Of a stretch of 64,000 nt of DNA, positions 22,365 through 34,600 are shown in pieces; the first letter of the stretch is position 1, and each line of letters starts with the position of its first letter. Position numbers and translations under genes: made by a program. Location: NCBI GenBank assembly GCA_950295325.1, contig OX485803.1, positions 7,564,001 to 7,628,000 of the forward strand, written 5' to 3'. This DNA is from Polytrichum commune. Lineage: Eukaryota; Streptophyta; Polytrichopsida; Polytrichales; Polytrichaceae. Under the pieces are notes generated by a model. It ran no database searches. It was not told the DNA's origin and saw nothing but the letters and a program-made list of their open reading frames with translations.

Positions 22365-23644
22365 ATGGATGTATTTCATAGACAATCAAGAGAACGATTC
22401 AGAAGAATTTTAGAAGATGATGTTGATGACCATGAATTGACAATGGATTATAGTTTGTTGGAAGATATGCTTGACGTGCAACCATTGCCCAAAAACTGAG
22501 GAGGGTCTGTACCTGGTCGTTTAGCATATCGCAAGAGAGGCAGATTAGTGCATCATGAAATAATAACGAGAGATTATTTTTGTGACAATCCTGTGTACGA
22601 TGATGTCCAATTCCGCACTTGGTTTAGGATGTCAAAACGATTATTTTTAAAAGTGGTCGAGGCAATATGTGCGAACGATTCTTATTTTGTACAAAAAACT
22701 GATGCAACTGGTACACTTGGCTTGTCAAGTATCCAAAAATGCGTAGCTGCTATTCGCATTATAGGATATGGTGTGCCCTCTGATGCAACAGATGAATACA
22801 CAAGAGCAGCTAAAAGTACAGTCATGGAGAGCATGAAGTGGTTTGTGAGGGCTATTTGTGTTGTTTATGAAAAACAATACTTACGACAACCCACACGAGA
22901 AGATTTGGAAAAACAAATGTCAATCAACAAAGCAAAAGGTTGGCCAGGTATATTTGGCTCAATAGATTGCATGCATTACTAATGAAAGAATTGTCCAGTA
23001 GCATAGAATTGATAATATTTAGACAAAGATGGTAATATGTCTATTATTTTGGAAGCAATAGCAGACCAATCGCTTTGGATTTGGCATGCATTTTTTGGAA
23101 CCGCGGGATCCAACAACGACATCAATGTTCTACAAAGAAGTCCCTTGGTAAGAAATTTTTTATCTGGGGAGTATGACGATATATCCTTTGACGTGAACTC
23201 TCGATGGTATTCTAAATATTATCTTCTAGCAGATGGCATATATCCAAAGTGGTCAATTTTTGTGCAATCTATAAAAGATCCACAAGGTGAAAAAAGAAAC
23301 ACTTTGCCAACAAACAAGAAGCAACCAGAAAAAATGTGAAGAGGTGTTTTGGGGTGCTGAAAGCGAGATGGTCAATTCTATAACAACCAAGTCGTTTATG
23401 GGGTCTGTGTGATATTGAGAATGTGGTAATTGCATGTTGCATCATGCATAATATGATCATCGAGGATGAAAGAGATCATAATCTATCAGCAGTTCTAGAA
23501 CCTGTGCGAGTTGAACATACACATCGAAATCTTAACTTTGAAGAGTATCTCCAAGGACAAGTTGAAATTCAAAACAGAGAGCAACATTTTCAATTAAGGA
23601 ACGACCTTATAGAATATTTATGGAGTTTGAGGGGGAATTTATGA
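22365..23644 (+). pseudogene. Harbinger transposase (DDE_Tnp_4), broken by stops and a frameshift
   Basis: From the ATG at 22365 the frame reads through RERFRRILEDDV, a TGA at about 22498, GRLVHHEIITRDYF, FRTWFRMSKRLF, and AAIRIIGYGVPSD, to GSIDCMHY with the first catalytic Asp. Several stops then fall in the stretch that normally reads W.NCP.AW. The frame resumes with DKDGN, SIILEAIAD and GSNNDINVL (second Asp). After GEKRNTLP a frameshift near 23335 leads to CFGVLKARW in another frame, and VIACCIMHNMI in the last. In relatives the third acidic residue precedes ..FG.L (often ERAFG); here the position reads VKRCFG. The enzyme cannot be functional. Confidence 0.85.
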
Positions 23645-24040
23645 CTTTTAGGTGTGTTGAGGGTGATTAGATTATGTTATATTTAGATTCATTTTAATAG
23701 TGTCTAATCATCATTCAATATCGGATTATAAGGTGCTTGCATTTATTACGTTCATATGAATAGTAGAGACATGTGTATGAGGGATCCCGTGATAGCGGTT
23801 ATTCTTGATGGACTGAATAAAATACAATTATTTGTTTTTGGAATTTGTTTTATACAAATAGATATATAATGGTGGTGGGTGGTTAAGTAATAAAATTCAA
23901 TCATGGATTATTGAAATGTGGATTGAATAGCACTTAGTAAGTAACAGTAATAGTAACATTGTGAATGTTTAATGCCCAAAATCTAAACCCTAAAATAATA
24001 AAATAGATGTAATATATGATTATCTAAATATTTTTTCATG

Positions 24041-24243
24041 TAATTATCTGATTATAATGTAATTATCTGATTATAATGTAATCATCTGATTATAATGTAA
24101 TTATCTGATTATAATGTAATTATCTGATTATAATGTAATTATCTAATTATAACGTAATTATCTGAATATAATGTAATTATCTGATATAATGTAATTATCT
24201 GAATATAATGTAATTATCTGATTTTGTTGTAATTATCTGATTA
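24041..24243. repeat. Tandem array of about eleven 19-bp units
   Basis: Units of the type TAATTATCTGATTATAATG are repeated head to tail with few substitutions (variants with atc, ata or a one-base shortening). The array lies inside the Harbinger element, downstream of the transposase. Low divergence between units suggests recent expansion. Confidence 0.9.
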
Positions 24244-24515
24244 GTTATATAAAAATACGATAAATATAGTAATATATATAATAAAATAAATTTCTGAAAT
24301 GAGTGACTAGGAAGGGCAGCCTGTCCTAGTCGAGTCGAACAGAGTAAGAAGAAGTACCGTAAATGAGTAATTATTACCTACTTTACGTCGACATGGTTGG
24401 GATGCAGGGTGATGAGTGGGTGCCCTTCCCTGCATCTGCCATCGCATCCCGGACAGAGGCCCATTTCTGTTTACGGATGCGGATGCAGATGCAGGCAAGA
24501 CTGGGCTTGCTCTAA

Positions 24516-25702
24516 GGAAGAGGCTAGCATGTTCTTGCCACGGAGATTTCAGCATTGCCCTCATGTCTGGAAGGACAAGCAGATTCGAGGTACGTTGACA
24601 TCTTTTGGGCGCTTGTTGGAGTAAACTGCAATCAGAATTGGGAATTTCGATCGAGAATTGGATTGATTTCAGAAAGGGTTGCGCAAGTATGAGTTAATAA
24701 GGGTCGTGAGGGCGGAATTCGTGCATCAGAAGAATCATTGGGTGGGCTGATCGCAACCTGTCTCATCCTGGATTAGGTGTGTAATGGTTTAAGGAGAGAT
24801 AATGTTTTCGACGAAGACATTATTTGGAGAGAGTAATGCAGAGTTCCAATATCTTTGGAAGCCCCACTTAATTTTGAGGTAGGTTTAAGGTATGCGGGTG
24901 TTATTCGATGACTTTTCTTAATCGGACACCTACATTTGAATAGTGTTTGGTTAGGCGGGGATTGAAGAACATACAGAGAATGGACTACGGCTTCAGATTC
25001 TATTAACTTTTCCACACTAATAAACACAATTGGCGGGACATATGTATTCATTAAGGAATCAATAAACATAAATATGCACTTCCAATAACCATAACTAAAT
25101 AAGGGAGGTCCAATTTTCAATACTGTTTTCGTTGATGTTTCAGCATAGATTTGGTAATTCAGCACAAATTCCAAGGCGCAAATCTGATCGAGTGAAGATG
25201 GAGAACAAGATATATGAACCGAATAACACCTGCATGCCTTATACTGTATACGTAGACCTCGGTGAAAAACTCCTTGGGTCCAATTTTCCACTCTTGACCA
25301 GTAAGATTGTTGGGTTTTGGAATTGAGGGTTTAGGGTTCAAGGTCTCTCAATTGTAAGGCAGTTTTGCAATTGCATGAATTTTTCAGATTGGGTTTGGAA
25401 GTGAGGGTTTAGGGTTTAAGGTCACCCAATTGCAAGGCAGTCATGCAATTGCATAAATGTCCCATGATTCGTACTATAATTGAGAGGTTGGGGTTTAAAG
25501 TCTCCCTATTGCAAAGGTATTCGTGCAATCACATGAATTTCTCATCATTTGGAGCGATTGACACCCTATCTGGATGAATTTGAATGTGTTTGTCGGCAAT
25601 GTAGAACAGAGTTTCAAATTTTCTCAATGATGAAGGAGTTGAGCTGCATCAGCAAGGCCTGATCTTAACAGTTATTCTCACAAAACATCAAGACACGGTA
25701 GC
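24516..25702. promoter_or_regulatory. SNAPC1 upstream region with telo-box-bearing tandem repeats
   Basis: At 25325-25560 a unit of about 80 bp is repeated three times with decay: gagggtttagggtt (telo-box complement) followed by aaggtc.c.caattg.aaggcagt and a gcaattgcat(g/a)aa stretch. The units end about 140 bp before the ATG. The 24890-25020 segment is the dispersed repeat also seen in APC8 intron 1. No TATA box was fixed. Frames here look non-coding, although the 5' UTR may reach into this stretch. Confidence 0.5.
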
Positions 25703-28700
25703 ATGGATCTGTCGGCAGCTGCGCGCGATATCTATGAGCTTGTGGAAGCGTTCGCAGAGGTCAGAGCTGAAATTGTCCCTTGTTTTTCATCTATTTTTTG
25801 GTCGCAGATGTCAGTATATTTTATGGACCAACTTGAAGCTTGTTGTCAATGCACAAACCCCTTGAAATTTCCTGTTCTTAATCCTTAAAGGACCGGGATG
25901 TGTTTATACAGGATAGTGACGTTTTGTACAAACCCCCAACAAGTCAGAGTATAAATACTTATTTGGCCTATGGTATTGATTTCATACTTAGCACTACCTA
26001 TTGAAAAGAGGAAGTGGAAGCCATATCTGAAAATGTTGATTAGATATACATGTTATATATTTGAGCATTCCCTATAATTCATTTTGCATAAATGTATGCT
26101 TCGATTGGAATAATGTGTATGATAATTGTGCTACTTTCGGATATGGTCAAGTTTGGCACAATTAGCTAAAATTTCAAGTAGTCGTCTTAAACCCCTATAT
26201 ATGACATCGTGAGGCCCGGATAAGGTGTCTCGGACATTTAAGGCTAACCAAAGGTGTAGGAAGTAGGTGGAATTAGACAAGGATTAGTGTAACTGTGTTT
26301 TTCCTCACTTGAATGTGTTCATTGTTCTTCCAATTGTTCGAGAGCTATTACTTGAACTCCAAGTTGTGTGGGCTGCTACGAAGATTAATTTTGAAGGATA
26401 TGAATTGAAGTGAACAATTGAGTTTTGACATGACGTGTGCAGATGGACGCAATGAGACTGGACCAGCTGAAGGATCTGTGGAGGAGTCGCAGCTTTTCTT
26501 TTATTCACGAAGCCCGTCCGAAGGATACCACGCAAGCGTTTTTTATGCAGTCTCTGTACTCGTCGGCCTTAAGTAAGCATTTTGATGCTTCTCTTTGTCT
26601 TATATTTCTTTTTACATAAATTATTTAACTCTTGTGGGTCAAGAAGAGACATGATAAGGTTACATGTGCTGGGCGAGTTTGTTTCATGTCTAGTGCTGAA
26701 ATTGGCTGTTGTTATTTGTCAAGGCAACAGCAACATTTGTGTATGCTTACTAATTATTAATTTTTTGGCTTACGCATTGAGCAGGTCATGTGAAAAGTGA
26801 TAAATCGCTTTCGTGGAAAATTGGAGGCCTCTATGTGCTTTACTGCCTGTATGAGACGCAGTTTGTTGAACCTTACTACCTCATTTACCTTTCCCTAGGT
26901 AAGTTAGTTCTCTTTCTCTTTGTAGTAATCAAAGAACCGGAATGGATTTACTCATAATGTTTGTATGTGGAGTTGTCAAGTTTGTATTAAGAGGAGGTTT
27001 TGTGGAAAGCATGAAGAGACCAAGTCCCACTTTTGAAGAGATGGATGGTTGTCATCAGCTCCATATATCTGTATCCAAGTTTTACTTACCATCTGTCCTC
27101 ATGTACAAAATATAGATCATTTTTCAAGTAGGGAATGCAATTTGATGCATTTGGCTGATTTGGTCACTAAATGCTCATGTAGAATGCATGCATAATAAAT
27201 GTTGCGACGAAGATGATTCATAATTGCCGAACCAGGTTCTTGAATTTTGTAGAATACTTTGCAACTGAGAGGCCCATTACAGGCCTCAAGGTGTCATATG
27301 GAGGGGTTTAAGAGAATTTCTTGACATTTTTGGCTAAAAGTGTCAAAGTGACCCTAATCAAAATTTGTCCATTTATTCTATACATTATTCCAATCGAAGC
27401 ATACATATACGTAGAATGAATTATAGAGAGTTTTGAGCTTGTATAAGTGACCTAGGCTCAATACATATCACGTATATCTAATCACTATTGTCACATATGA
27501 CTTTATTTCCAATTCCTCATTTCAATAGGTCATGCTAAACACAGACTAAATAGCATAGACCAAAAAATATACTTTCTATATTAGTGGAGGTTTCGTAGAA
27601 AATGTCATGTATCCAGTATAAAAATGCCCTCGGTCGTTCAAGGGTAAAGTAACTGTTGTGCTGTTCAGTAGTATATTTTTGACGAGGGGATGGTGGATGT
27701 CAGAGCAGAAGACTTAGAAAAACTGCATCTATTGGTGAAGGAACTGAGGCGGATAGAGCATATGGAAGCCCTGAAGGTTGTGCGCACTATGATCCAAAAG
27801 GAAGCGTTTCTTTTTGGATGTGTTTCTGTGGACCAGAAAAGCATCTCAGATGCATGTGAGAAACTGGCTAGCCAGGCTGCTGCTCGCTTGAAGTTTGCTC
27901 GATTCAGGTATTTATTACATGTACGTGGTTTGATATTTTTGTTACTCAAAAAGGGCCATATGGTGCTTACAAATATTTAACAATGTTGTGCTTGAGGTCA
28001 TTGTCTTCCTGTTGAGGAGTGCACACCTAAGGTAAGTGGGCCTTTAATGGGCACTCTCAGCTTCGCACCCACTTCTTGTAGGATATGAAGCACGCAATTT
28101 GTGTGAGATGATTTGCATAGCCAAATGATGCTGGTAGCCATTTCGGAGCACATGTGCATATCTTCTTTATTGTCAAAGTGGTTGGTAAAGTTAGGTGATA
28201 TCTGCATTGTTTTTGTCTGCTCTTTTTACACCAATGTTTCCATGACCGGGAAACTTTCCAACTGTATGTGGTACCTTTATGGTGGTGTGTTTTGCTGTAT
28301 GGCATTTCATAAAAGCAACAGATGACATGTCTTGCAGGTCGTGGACAAGCTTACTGTGTTGATATTTTGATGAATTTCTTACATACCTGTCGTTGACACA
28401 TCTACATCTACCATCTGTTAAAAATTTCTTATTAACCTTCATCTTCTCTATGTGCAGGCTGTTGGGAAATGTACCTCTTAAAGAGCACATCTATGGGAAC
28501 TTAGTGAGTATCTCCATCAAAGTCATGTGTAGTGACAGGAGTGAGGGCGTGGTCATGCTAGATATTTATCCATGTAATAGGTCATATTAGATCGCTTTCA
28601 AAGTTTTAATGCAGGATGGACCAAAGTTGGATTTCAGGTTTTGGTAATGAGCAAATGCTTGCTTAGGGTGATTGAAAGTGTCATGCATTTGCTCTTTCTT

Positions 28701-30119
28701 TTTCTACTTCTGAATCTATTATTTTAGTGAAGGGAAAACCCTTCTGCAAGTGAAGTTTTTGCATTGAGTAAGTGGGTCTTTGCCACTGTATTCTACATGT
28801 GATGTGACTCTACCTGCTCCTAGTTTGCTACATCTATGACACAGCATAAATCTACAGGGATGTCTTCTGTACTTTAATGACACTGTACTTATAAAAAATG
28901 CACCGAGTAATCTGCACCGTTGGTGTATGTGGTTAGGCCCAAGATTTATGTTTGGATGTTGTCACATCTGTCATTCATGATTACACAGCAGCCAAGCATC
29001 ATGTTTTCACAGGTATGCAAAATGTTTTCATGTTTTCATGCAGTACTCAGAACATGTTTGTGTAGCCAGTGTATGCACGTCTGTGATGTAGGGACCTTTC
29101 AACATTTGCCTGAACTTATTTTGACACCTTGTGGAAGCAGGTAAGTAATGGGCTTCTGAAATTGCTCTTATCATGTAATCTCAAAAGATGCAAGGCCTAT
29201 GTGTGCCGTAGTATTCAGGTTATCCGGTGTCTTTGTTCCTATCTTATATGTGTAGGTTTCTATTTTCAGGATTGCCTCTACTGACAAACATATGTGGTTT
29301 GTGCTGTGCCCTAGGTCTTGGGTCACTGGAAGTCAATCGTGATGCACCTGGACTCTCAAACGTTGAAGCCTTTGATCGTGAACTAAATCAAGTGGCAGAT
29401 GATTGGGAGTGTGAAAAAGAGGAAATCTTATCAAAAGCAGGTCTTTCTAGATCTGTGGTTAATGAGGTAAAAGTGTTATTTCTCTCCTTGTCAACTTGAT
29501 ATAAGTCTACGCATTCGAGGTGCTCAGTGGAAGTAACACAGCTGTAGTATTGCCTTAGAGGTCCCACGTTTATATCTTGCACATTTATTTGAAGCATCTT
29601 CATGGTTTCAGCCCCACATTTGTCATGAAAGAACAAACAAAGCTCATTTATTGTTGCTCACTAACTTTCAGGGAATGCCGCCAACACAGAAGAAGCAAAA
29701 GCAACGAGGTGAAATCTTTCTCTCTTTCAGTTCTCCACCTTTTCTGTTTGTTATCACACTCGCAGCTACTGAATCAGCTGGAATAGCTTTGTACTTGTGC
29801 CGATGGGAGGGTATTCAAAAGTATTGTGAAGAATATCAAACATTGCCATGGTCCATATGAGCTTTACAAAATAAATGTCATGTGCGTCTTTTGTAATGAG
29901 TATGTGCAATGTTGCTCATGTTAGGGTCCGTCATGCAGGTTTGAAAGACAATACATAAATTTAAGTACTTTGTTGTACATTAGGACTTTTGTGCTTTTGC
30001 TTACTGGTTTGTCTGTTTTTTGCACAGCACCTGTTGTTGAGAAACCTCGGGATCAACAACATCGAACTGAGGACGATGATCTGGCAGATGAGATTCTGGG
30101 GCTCATTGAGATGAGATAG
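25703..30119 (+). CDS. SNAPC1: snRNA-activating protein complex subunit 1 (SNAP43)-like, 9 exons
   Basis: SNAPC1/SNAP43 is part of the SNAPc complex that binds the proximal element (plant USE) of snRNA promoters and recruits RNA polymerase II or III. Exons: 25703-25759, 26443-26572, 26785-26898, 27706-27907, 28458-28503, 28937-29012, 29315-29466, 29672-29708, 30028-30119; phases agree and give 301 aa. Family landmarks: LKDLWRSRSFSFIHEA, TTQAFFMQSLY, then KIGGLYVLYCLYETQFVEPY with IYLSL, a helical segment MIQKEAFLFGCVSVD, DYTAAKHH, and VADDWECEKEEILSKAGL, followed by a basic KKQKQR stretch and an acidic end (EDDDLADEILGLI). The exon 4 acceptor at 27704-27705 was chosen for phase and for the LSLAEDLEKL join. 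Exon 6 is the least certain, chosen by phase and similarity. Function is inferred from homology. Confidence 0.85.
25945..26235. repeat. Inverted repeat, left arm (SNAPC1 intron 1)
   Basis: This segment is largely the reverse complement of 27265-27590 in intron 3. Shared ordered words include acctattgaaa.gaggaa, gattagatatac, ctataattcatt, tatgcttcgattggaataatg, cttaaacccct and gaggcc. The arms bracket exons 2 and 3. Probably two copies of one old transposon in opposite orientation. Confidence 0.75.
27265..27590. repeat. Inverted repeat, right arm (SNAPC1 intron 3)
   Basis: Partner of 25945-26235. The best block, cattattccaatcgaagcata at 27382-27401, is the exact complement of a word in the left arm. 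No target duplication was found at either copy. Confidence 0.75.
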
Positions 30120-31609
30120 GGCCACAAATATCAAATCAGAGTTCAGGCATATGGTTGAAAATCTGAAGCAATTGGTTCAAAAATGTTGACCTCCTGCAGT
30201 TCCATGTACTGGCTAGAAAGTTGTGGACCGACTCAATAGGGAAAGCCACCAGCTTCTTTTTAAAATCTGGAGTAAGTGATGTATAATTTTGTCCCATTTG
30301 TGCAGCAACCATAATAGTTCACAAGCTTGGGCTCTGAGGAAGCTGTATAAATCAGGTGACCTTCATTTTGGAGGTCAATGTTGGAGCCTTTTTAGTGTTA
30401 CTTTACAAGGAAGATCATAGGCATTGAGATTCTGTAAATGAGAACTTAGGAGTATATGCATCAGGTATTTTGAGCACTCTATATAACCGATTCTGTGATA
30501 TTAATATTGATGTCATGTTGATTAGAGTAGCGTCCATGACTTGACCTGTAGAAATGAATGTCCCAAGATTGTACACCACCCAGTGAATTGCAAGATAATA
30601 TACATGGCTCGTTGATGACTCAGATGTGGGCCACACTATTTTTCCTATTCTAACTTTGTTCTGCTAATTTTGATTGTTCCGATAATTGTCACTTTATATT
30701 TAAACAACTAAGTTTAAGCTCTAGTTATGTATAATGGAGAGAATCCAACAGGATTGCATGACATCAGGTTTGAATCAAATTTCAAGGAGTTGCTTGTATG
30801 CAACATGTTGAATCTTTCAATAGTTTTGATTTTGCTTTGTTTGAATTTATTACTCAGGAAGTAACCTAGGGTATGGGAAGTCGGTTTTGAAAGCATCTCT
30901 TGGGAGGCTAACGTAGATTAGTTCAAGGTTGACATTTAATATCTGAAGGGAGACTTGGTATTTATTCTTGGGTTGTCCCCATTCTCACTTTCAGTATTAC
31001 TCTACCATGCCTAATTTCCTCATGCCTAGTTTCAGTAACTTGGGTTTTAAAACTTGATCAAAATCTGGTTCATTCTAAATTCTGTAGCAAAGAAAACACC
31101 CATAAACCTTAATAATCTCCCACAATAGAGCCCCAATGAAAACAATATATACTTGATCCATTTCAGCAAAGTGATGATGTCACAAATTGATATTACAAAG
31201 TTGTTTATAAAACCTACAGCTCACAATTCTTCTATACAAGCCTCAGATAAGCTACTGCCTATTTGAATCTAACAAAAGGTAAGAACATGACTAGAAAGTA
31301 CAGTATACAAGATGCAAATTTTGCATGTGCTGAAGAATTGCTAGAATTGCATTCTATTTCTCACGTCGCATCCTGTAATGCTCAGGTTATCCAGCAACAA
31401 ATGCAAGAAGCTCCAATATTAATAAGTTTCATAATCATTCTGCCAGAACAAATCCAACCCAGTGTAAATAGAACAGTCTTTTGTTGAGTATAAACGTTGT
31501 GAACACAAGATTCACATATACAAGACATGACTAAAGATATATGCAATTCTTCTGTCACCAAGGACTTCAAAAATACAGTGAAGAGCTTGAAGAGTTTTTG
31601 ACAAAGAAG
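30120..31609. other. Convergent intergenic region between SNAPC1 and ABC1K5
   Basis: Downstream of both genes' stops, so it should hold both 3' UTRs and polyadenylation sites. No convincing additional gene. The AT-rich sequence shows no clear transposon ends. Confidence 0.5.
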
Positions 31610-34600
31610 CTAGAGAATGTAAGGTGAGTAAATTACTGTGGCAGAGTTGGATTGACCACCATTTCGTGGGATAGTGCCCCGAATAGTGCGAGCAAGAACC
31701 CGTGATGCTAACCTCCCTGCAAGCTCTGCAGGTAGCAACACTGCTTGCTGCTGGGCTTGAAATGGAAGCTGGATCAAAACACCCACATGTTAACAACATA
31801 CTGAGCAGATCTGGTTAACCTTATAATTTACATGAACCCGTTACATTTCTGTTGCATAAGTTGTGTTCAACATATATCCATTTGTAGACAATCTCCCATT
31901 GAGGTCAGGAAGCTAAATTTATCCTTCACTCATTGGGAGTTGGCCCCTATGATTTTCCATGTGTTGTTTTGCATATGATATCACTACTTTCTTTCCACTT
32001 GTGCATACTTTGGATGTAGTGTTTAAATTTGAATGAAGAGAAATCTCTTTCGGTTTTCATAGGATTAAAATTAATTTAGGACCATATTGGCATGCCAAAA
32101 AGGAGTTTGACCCTCAATGCACCGATATAGAATGTTATTCCTTCGAACCTCCACACAAGCTCCAAGCATGCACTTAGAGGTTGCCGTACATGGAAGGCTG
32201 CCAATAGAGAATGTTTTCCCTTTGAACCTCCACACAAACTCCCGACCAAAAGTCATGTTGAGTTACGAGGATTATATTTGTAGACAGTCTCGAGCTCTAT
32301 TGTAAAGTGCCCCTTTGTAAGAAAGACTAGTCCATTGCATAACCTGCTCTATCTAACGTAGGTATATTCAATGTCTGGATGCAACAGGACGGAAATTACA
32401 CTACATTGTCAACCATTGTATAATTTCCCTACTTTAGGTTGAGTATCCAATTTCAGTGACACTTACATGTTATAATGACATGTTATAATAATCGATGTTG
32501 GCCTGTATAACTTTGAATGTGAGGTTTATGTAAATAGAAAGCGAACCTCGGGAATGACGGCCAACAGTGGTAGGTATTGAGTTAACCCGTTCAGCCCTTG
32601 TACAATGCCATTGATCTCATCCCATGACACAGCTCCATCACCCATTTCAGTAGACTCTACAAACTGTGTCCTCTCCACAATGTCATTACTATTAGCACCT
32701 CTTACAACTTCCGTTTTCGGAACACGGACAGCACCATTTGAGCTTGATGATGATGTTTTCACTACTTCCGTCCTCTCAACCAGGTCTTTTCCATTCTCAC
32801 TGACCACAACATTGGTTTTTTTTAAGGACCCATTTTGGCTTCTAGGGTTGTTGTCCACTTTGGTTGTCTGCACAAGGTCGTTGGAGTTCGAGGAACTGAC
32901 CTGTTAGGCCAACCAAGGTTAGTATCCCATGTGAGAGCAACTCCTGTGATCACTGTAAAATGATTCTCTCAATAACCGGCTTTCAAAGTTTTTTGGGGCA
33001 TTAGCGCATGCCCAATTCACAAATGAAGTCCACATATATCATAAATCTTCATTGCCCCCCAACCTCCATTCTTGTAGGTGGGAAGGGGTACAGTGGGTTG
33101 CATTTCTCTCAACAATTCGTGGGCAATAAGGATGAAAAATATATATAGGCTTTGTGGGTGGAATGGGCATCCTTTCTGATTTCTAATTTTTTCATTCAAT
33201 CGAAGAACATTAGCAGAATGAAGCTAATTCAATATGGGTTACTTCTTCAAGAATTGGCTAAAGATGAAGTTATCAACAACAAAATCTCATTATTATTGTC
33301 TTCAAAGCCCCGCTGGATATTTCTCAATGTTCAAGGGTTCAGTACGAATGGGTTTCGGGATTTAGCATAGTAACCTTATTCCTAAACCAAATTCTTGTAT
33401 CTAGTTATCTCACCAGCTGCTGTAAATTCCAAAATTTATACAAGCTCTCAATAGAGTCACACTTGGATGGTCAGAGCAAAAGTTAGAGCCTTAACAGGCT
33501 GCCGATTGTATCCTGTTCCTCAAAATGTTATCAACGACCTGATGTTGGGTCTTTATCTTACGGAATGCTATCCTAACAATGCCAGTTACTCGACATTAGG
33601 TATGAAAGGATTATAAACCTGTGTTGTAGTACGGAAATTGACTGATGAGTTTGTTGTAGCTCTGGATCCACCTGTACCCATGCCCATACCTGCAACAGTT
33701 CCTACACCTGAACTTGATGTAGATCCATTCAATAAAGATGTAATTTGTCGGAGGTTATCTAGGTGCTTCCAATCCTCACTTTCTGTAAGAGGTGCAATTT
33801 CTGGAAGAGTAATTGGTGACTGTGTCCGTAAAGTGTGTGCTGCTGCATCAAATGTCACCCGATTCAATGCATCCACACCCTACAATTTTCATCAATCGAA
33901 ACCCTTTGTGTTAGTGATCATATCAAGTGGATCATCGATTAAATTGTGTAGATTAATCAATCCTCCAATGACCAGGTTTCAGAACTTGTAATAATGTCAT
34001 ATAATGGCAATGTACTTTCATGTAGCAAGTCAATTAAGGATACAATGATAGATTTGTCAACATATTTCCAAACTTATGTCTTGCACTATGTCAATGACTC
34101 GTACCTTTGATAGGGCTACTGTTTCAATGAAAGTGGAAGTTTCAAATTAAAAACTAAGAACCTAAATAGAGGTGATACCTTTGCAAGTTCATCCAATATC
34201 AACTCCCGTACAAAGTCGCCCTGCAAGTCCAGTACATCAGAAGAATTTATTATTGATAACCATAGGTTGTTAACAACGTGACAAAAAAAGATCATAAACG
34301 TGAACCTGCACAAAGGTTTCACCGAGTGGAACTTCCGGCATTACTGAGTGGTATCTTTGTACCTCACTTTGCAAATGCCTGGAATTAAGTAAGAGAGGAA
34401 CAAGTACCTTCTGATGTTAGGAAATCACCTGGTTGTTCTTTATTCTAAACAGGAAGTTTTTTAGAGTTTGTACTCTTTTTTAAAGAAACTATTCCAATGC
34501 CTCTAAAAATTGTTAATCACGATATTTAGCTCAATGAAAGAAGATATTGGACCAATCAATATGGAGGAAGTCAATGCATTCTTCTTACAGAGGTTTGCAG

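Larger units (their letters stand above)
20157..24512. mobile_element. PIF/Harbinger transposon with both genes, inactivated
   Basis: Flanked by TAA on both sides (20154-20156 and 24513-24515). The ends are long imperfect inverted repeats: GGGCAAGGCCAGTGGCCTTG at the left and GAGCAAGCCCAGTCTTGCC inward from the right, followed on both sides by the shared TGCATCTGCATCCGCATCC. Each end also folds on itself, because an inverted ggatgcggatgcagatgcag follows within about 60 bp. The element is 4356 bp, has divergently transcribed ORF1 (minus) and transposase (plus), and an internal 19-bp tandem array. Both genes are broken. Confidence 0.9.

Noticed and set aside
28615-28654. Candidate SNAPC1 exon starting DGPKLDF
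   Set aside because: It has a usable acceptor but its donors leave the wrong phase for the next exon; joining 28503 to 28937 is in phase and aligns better.
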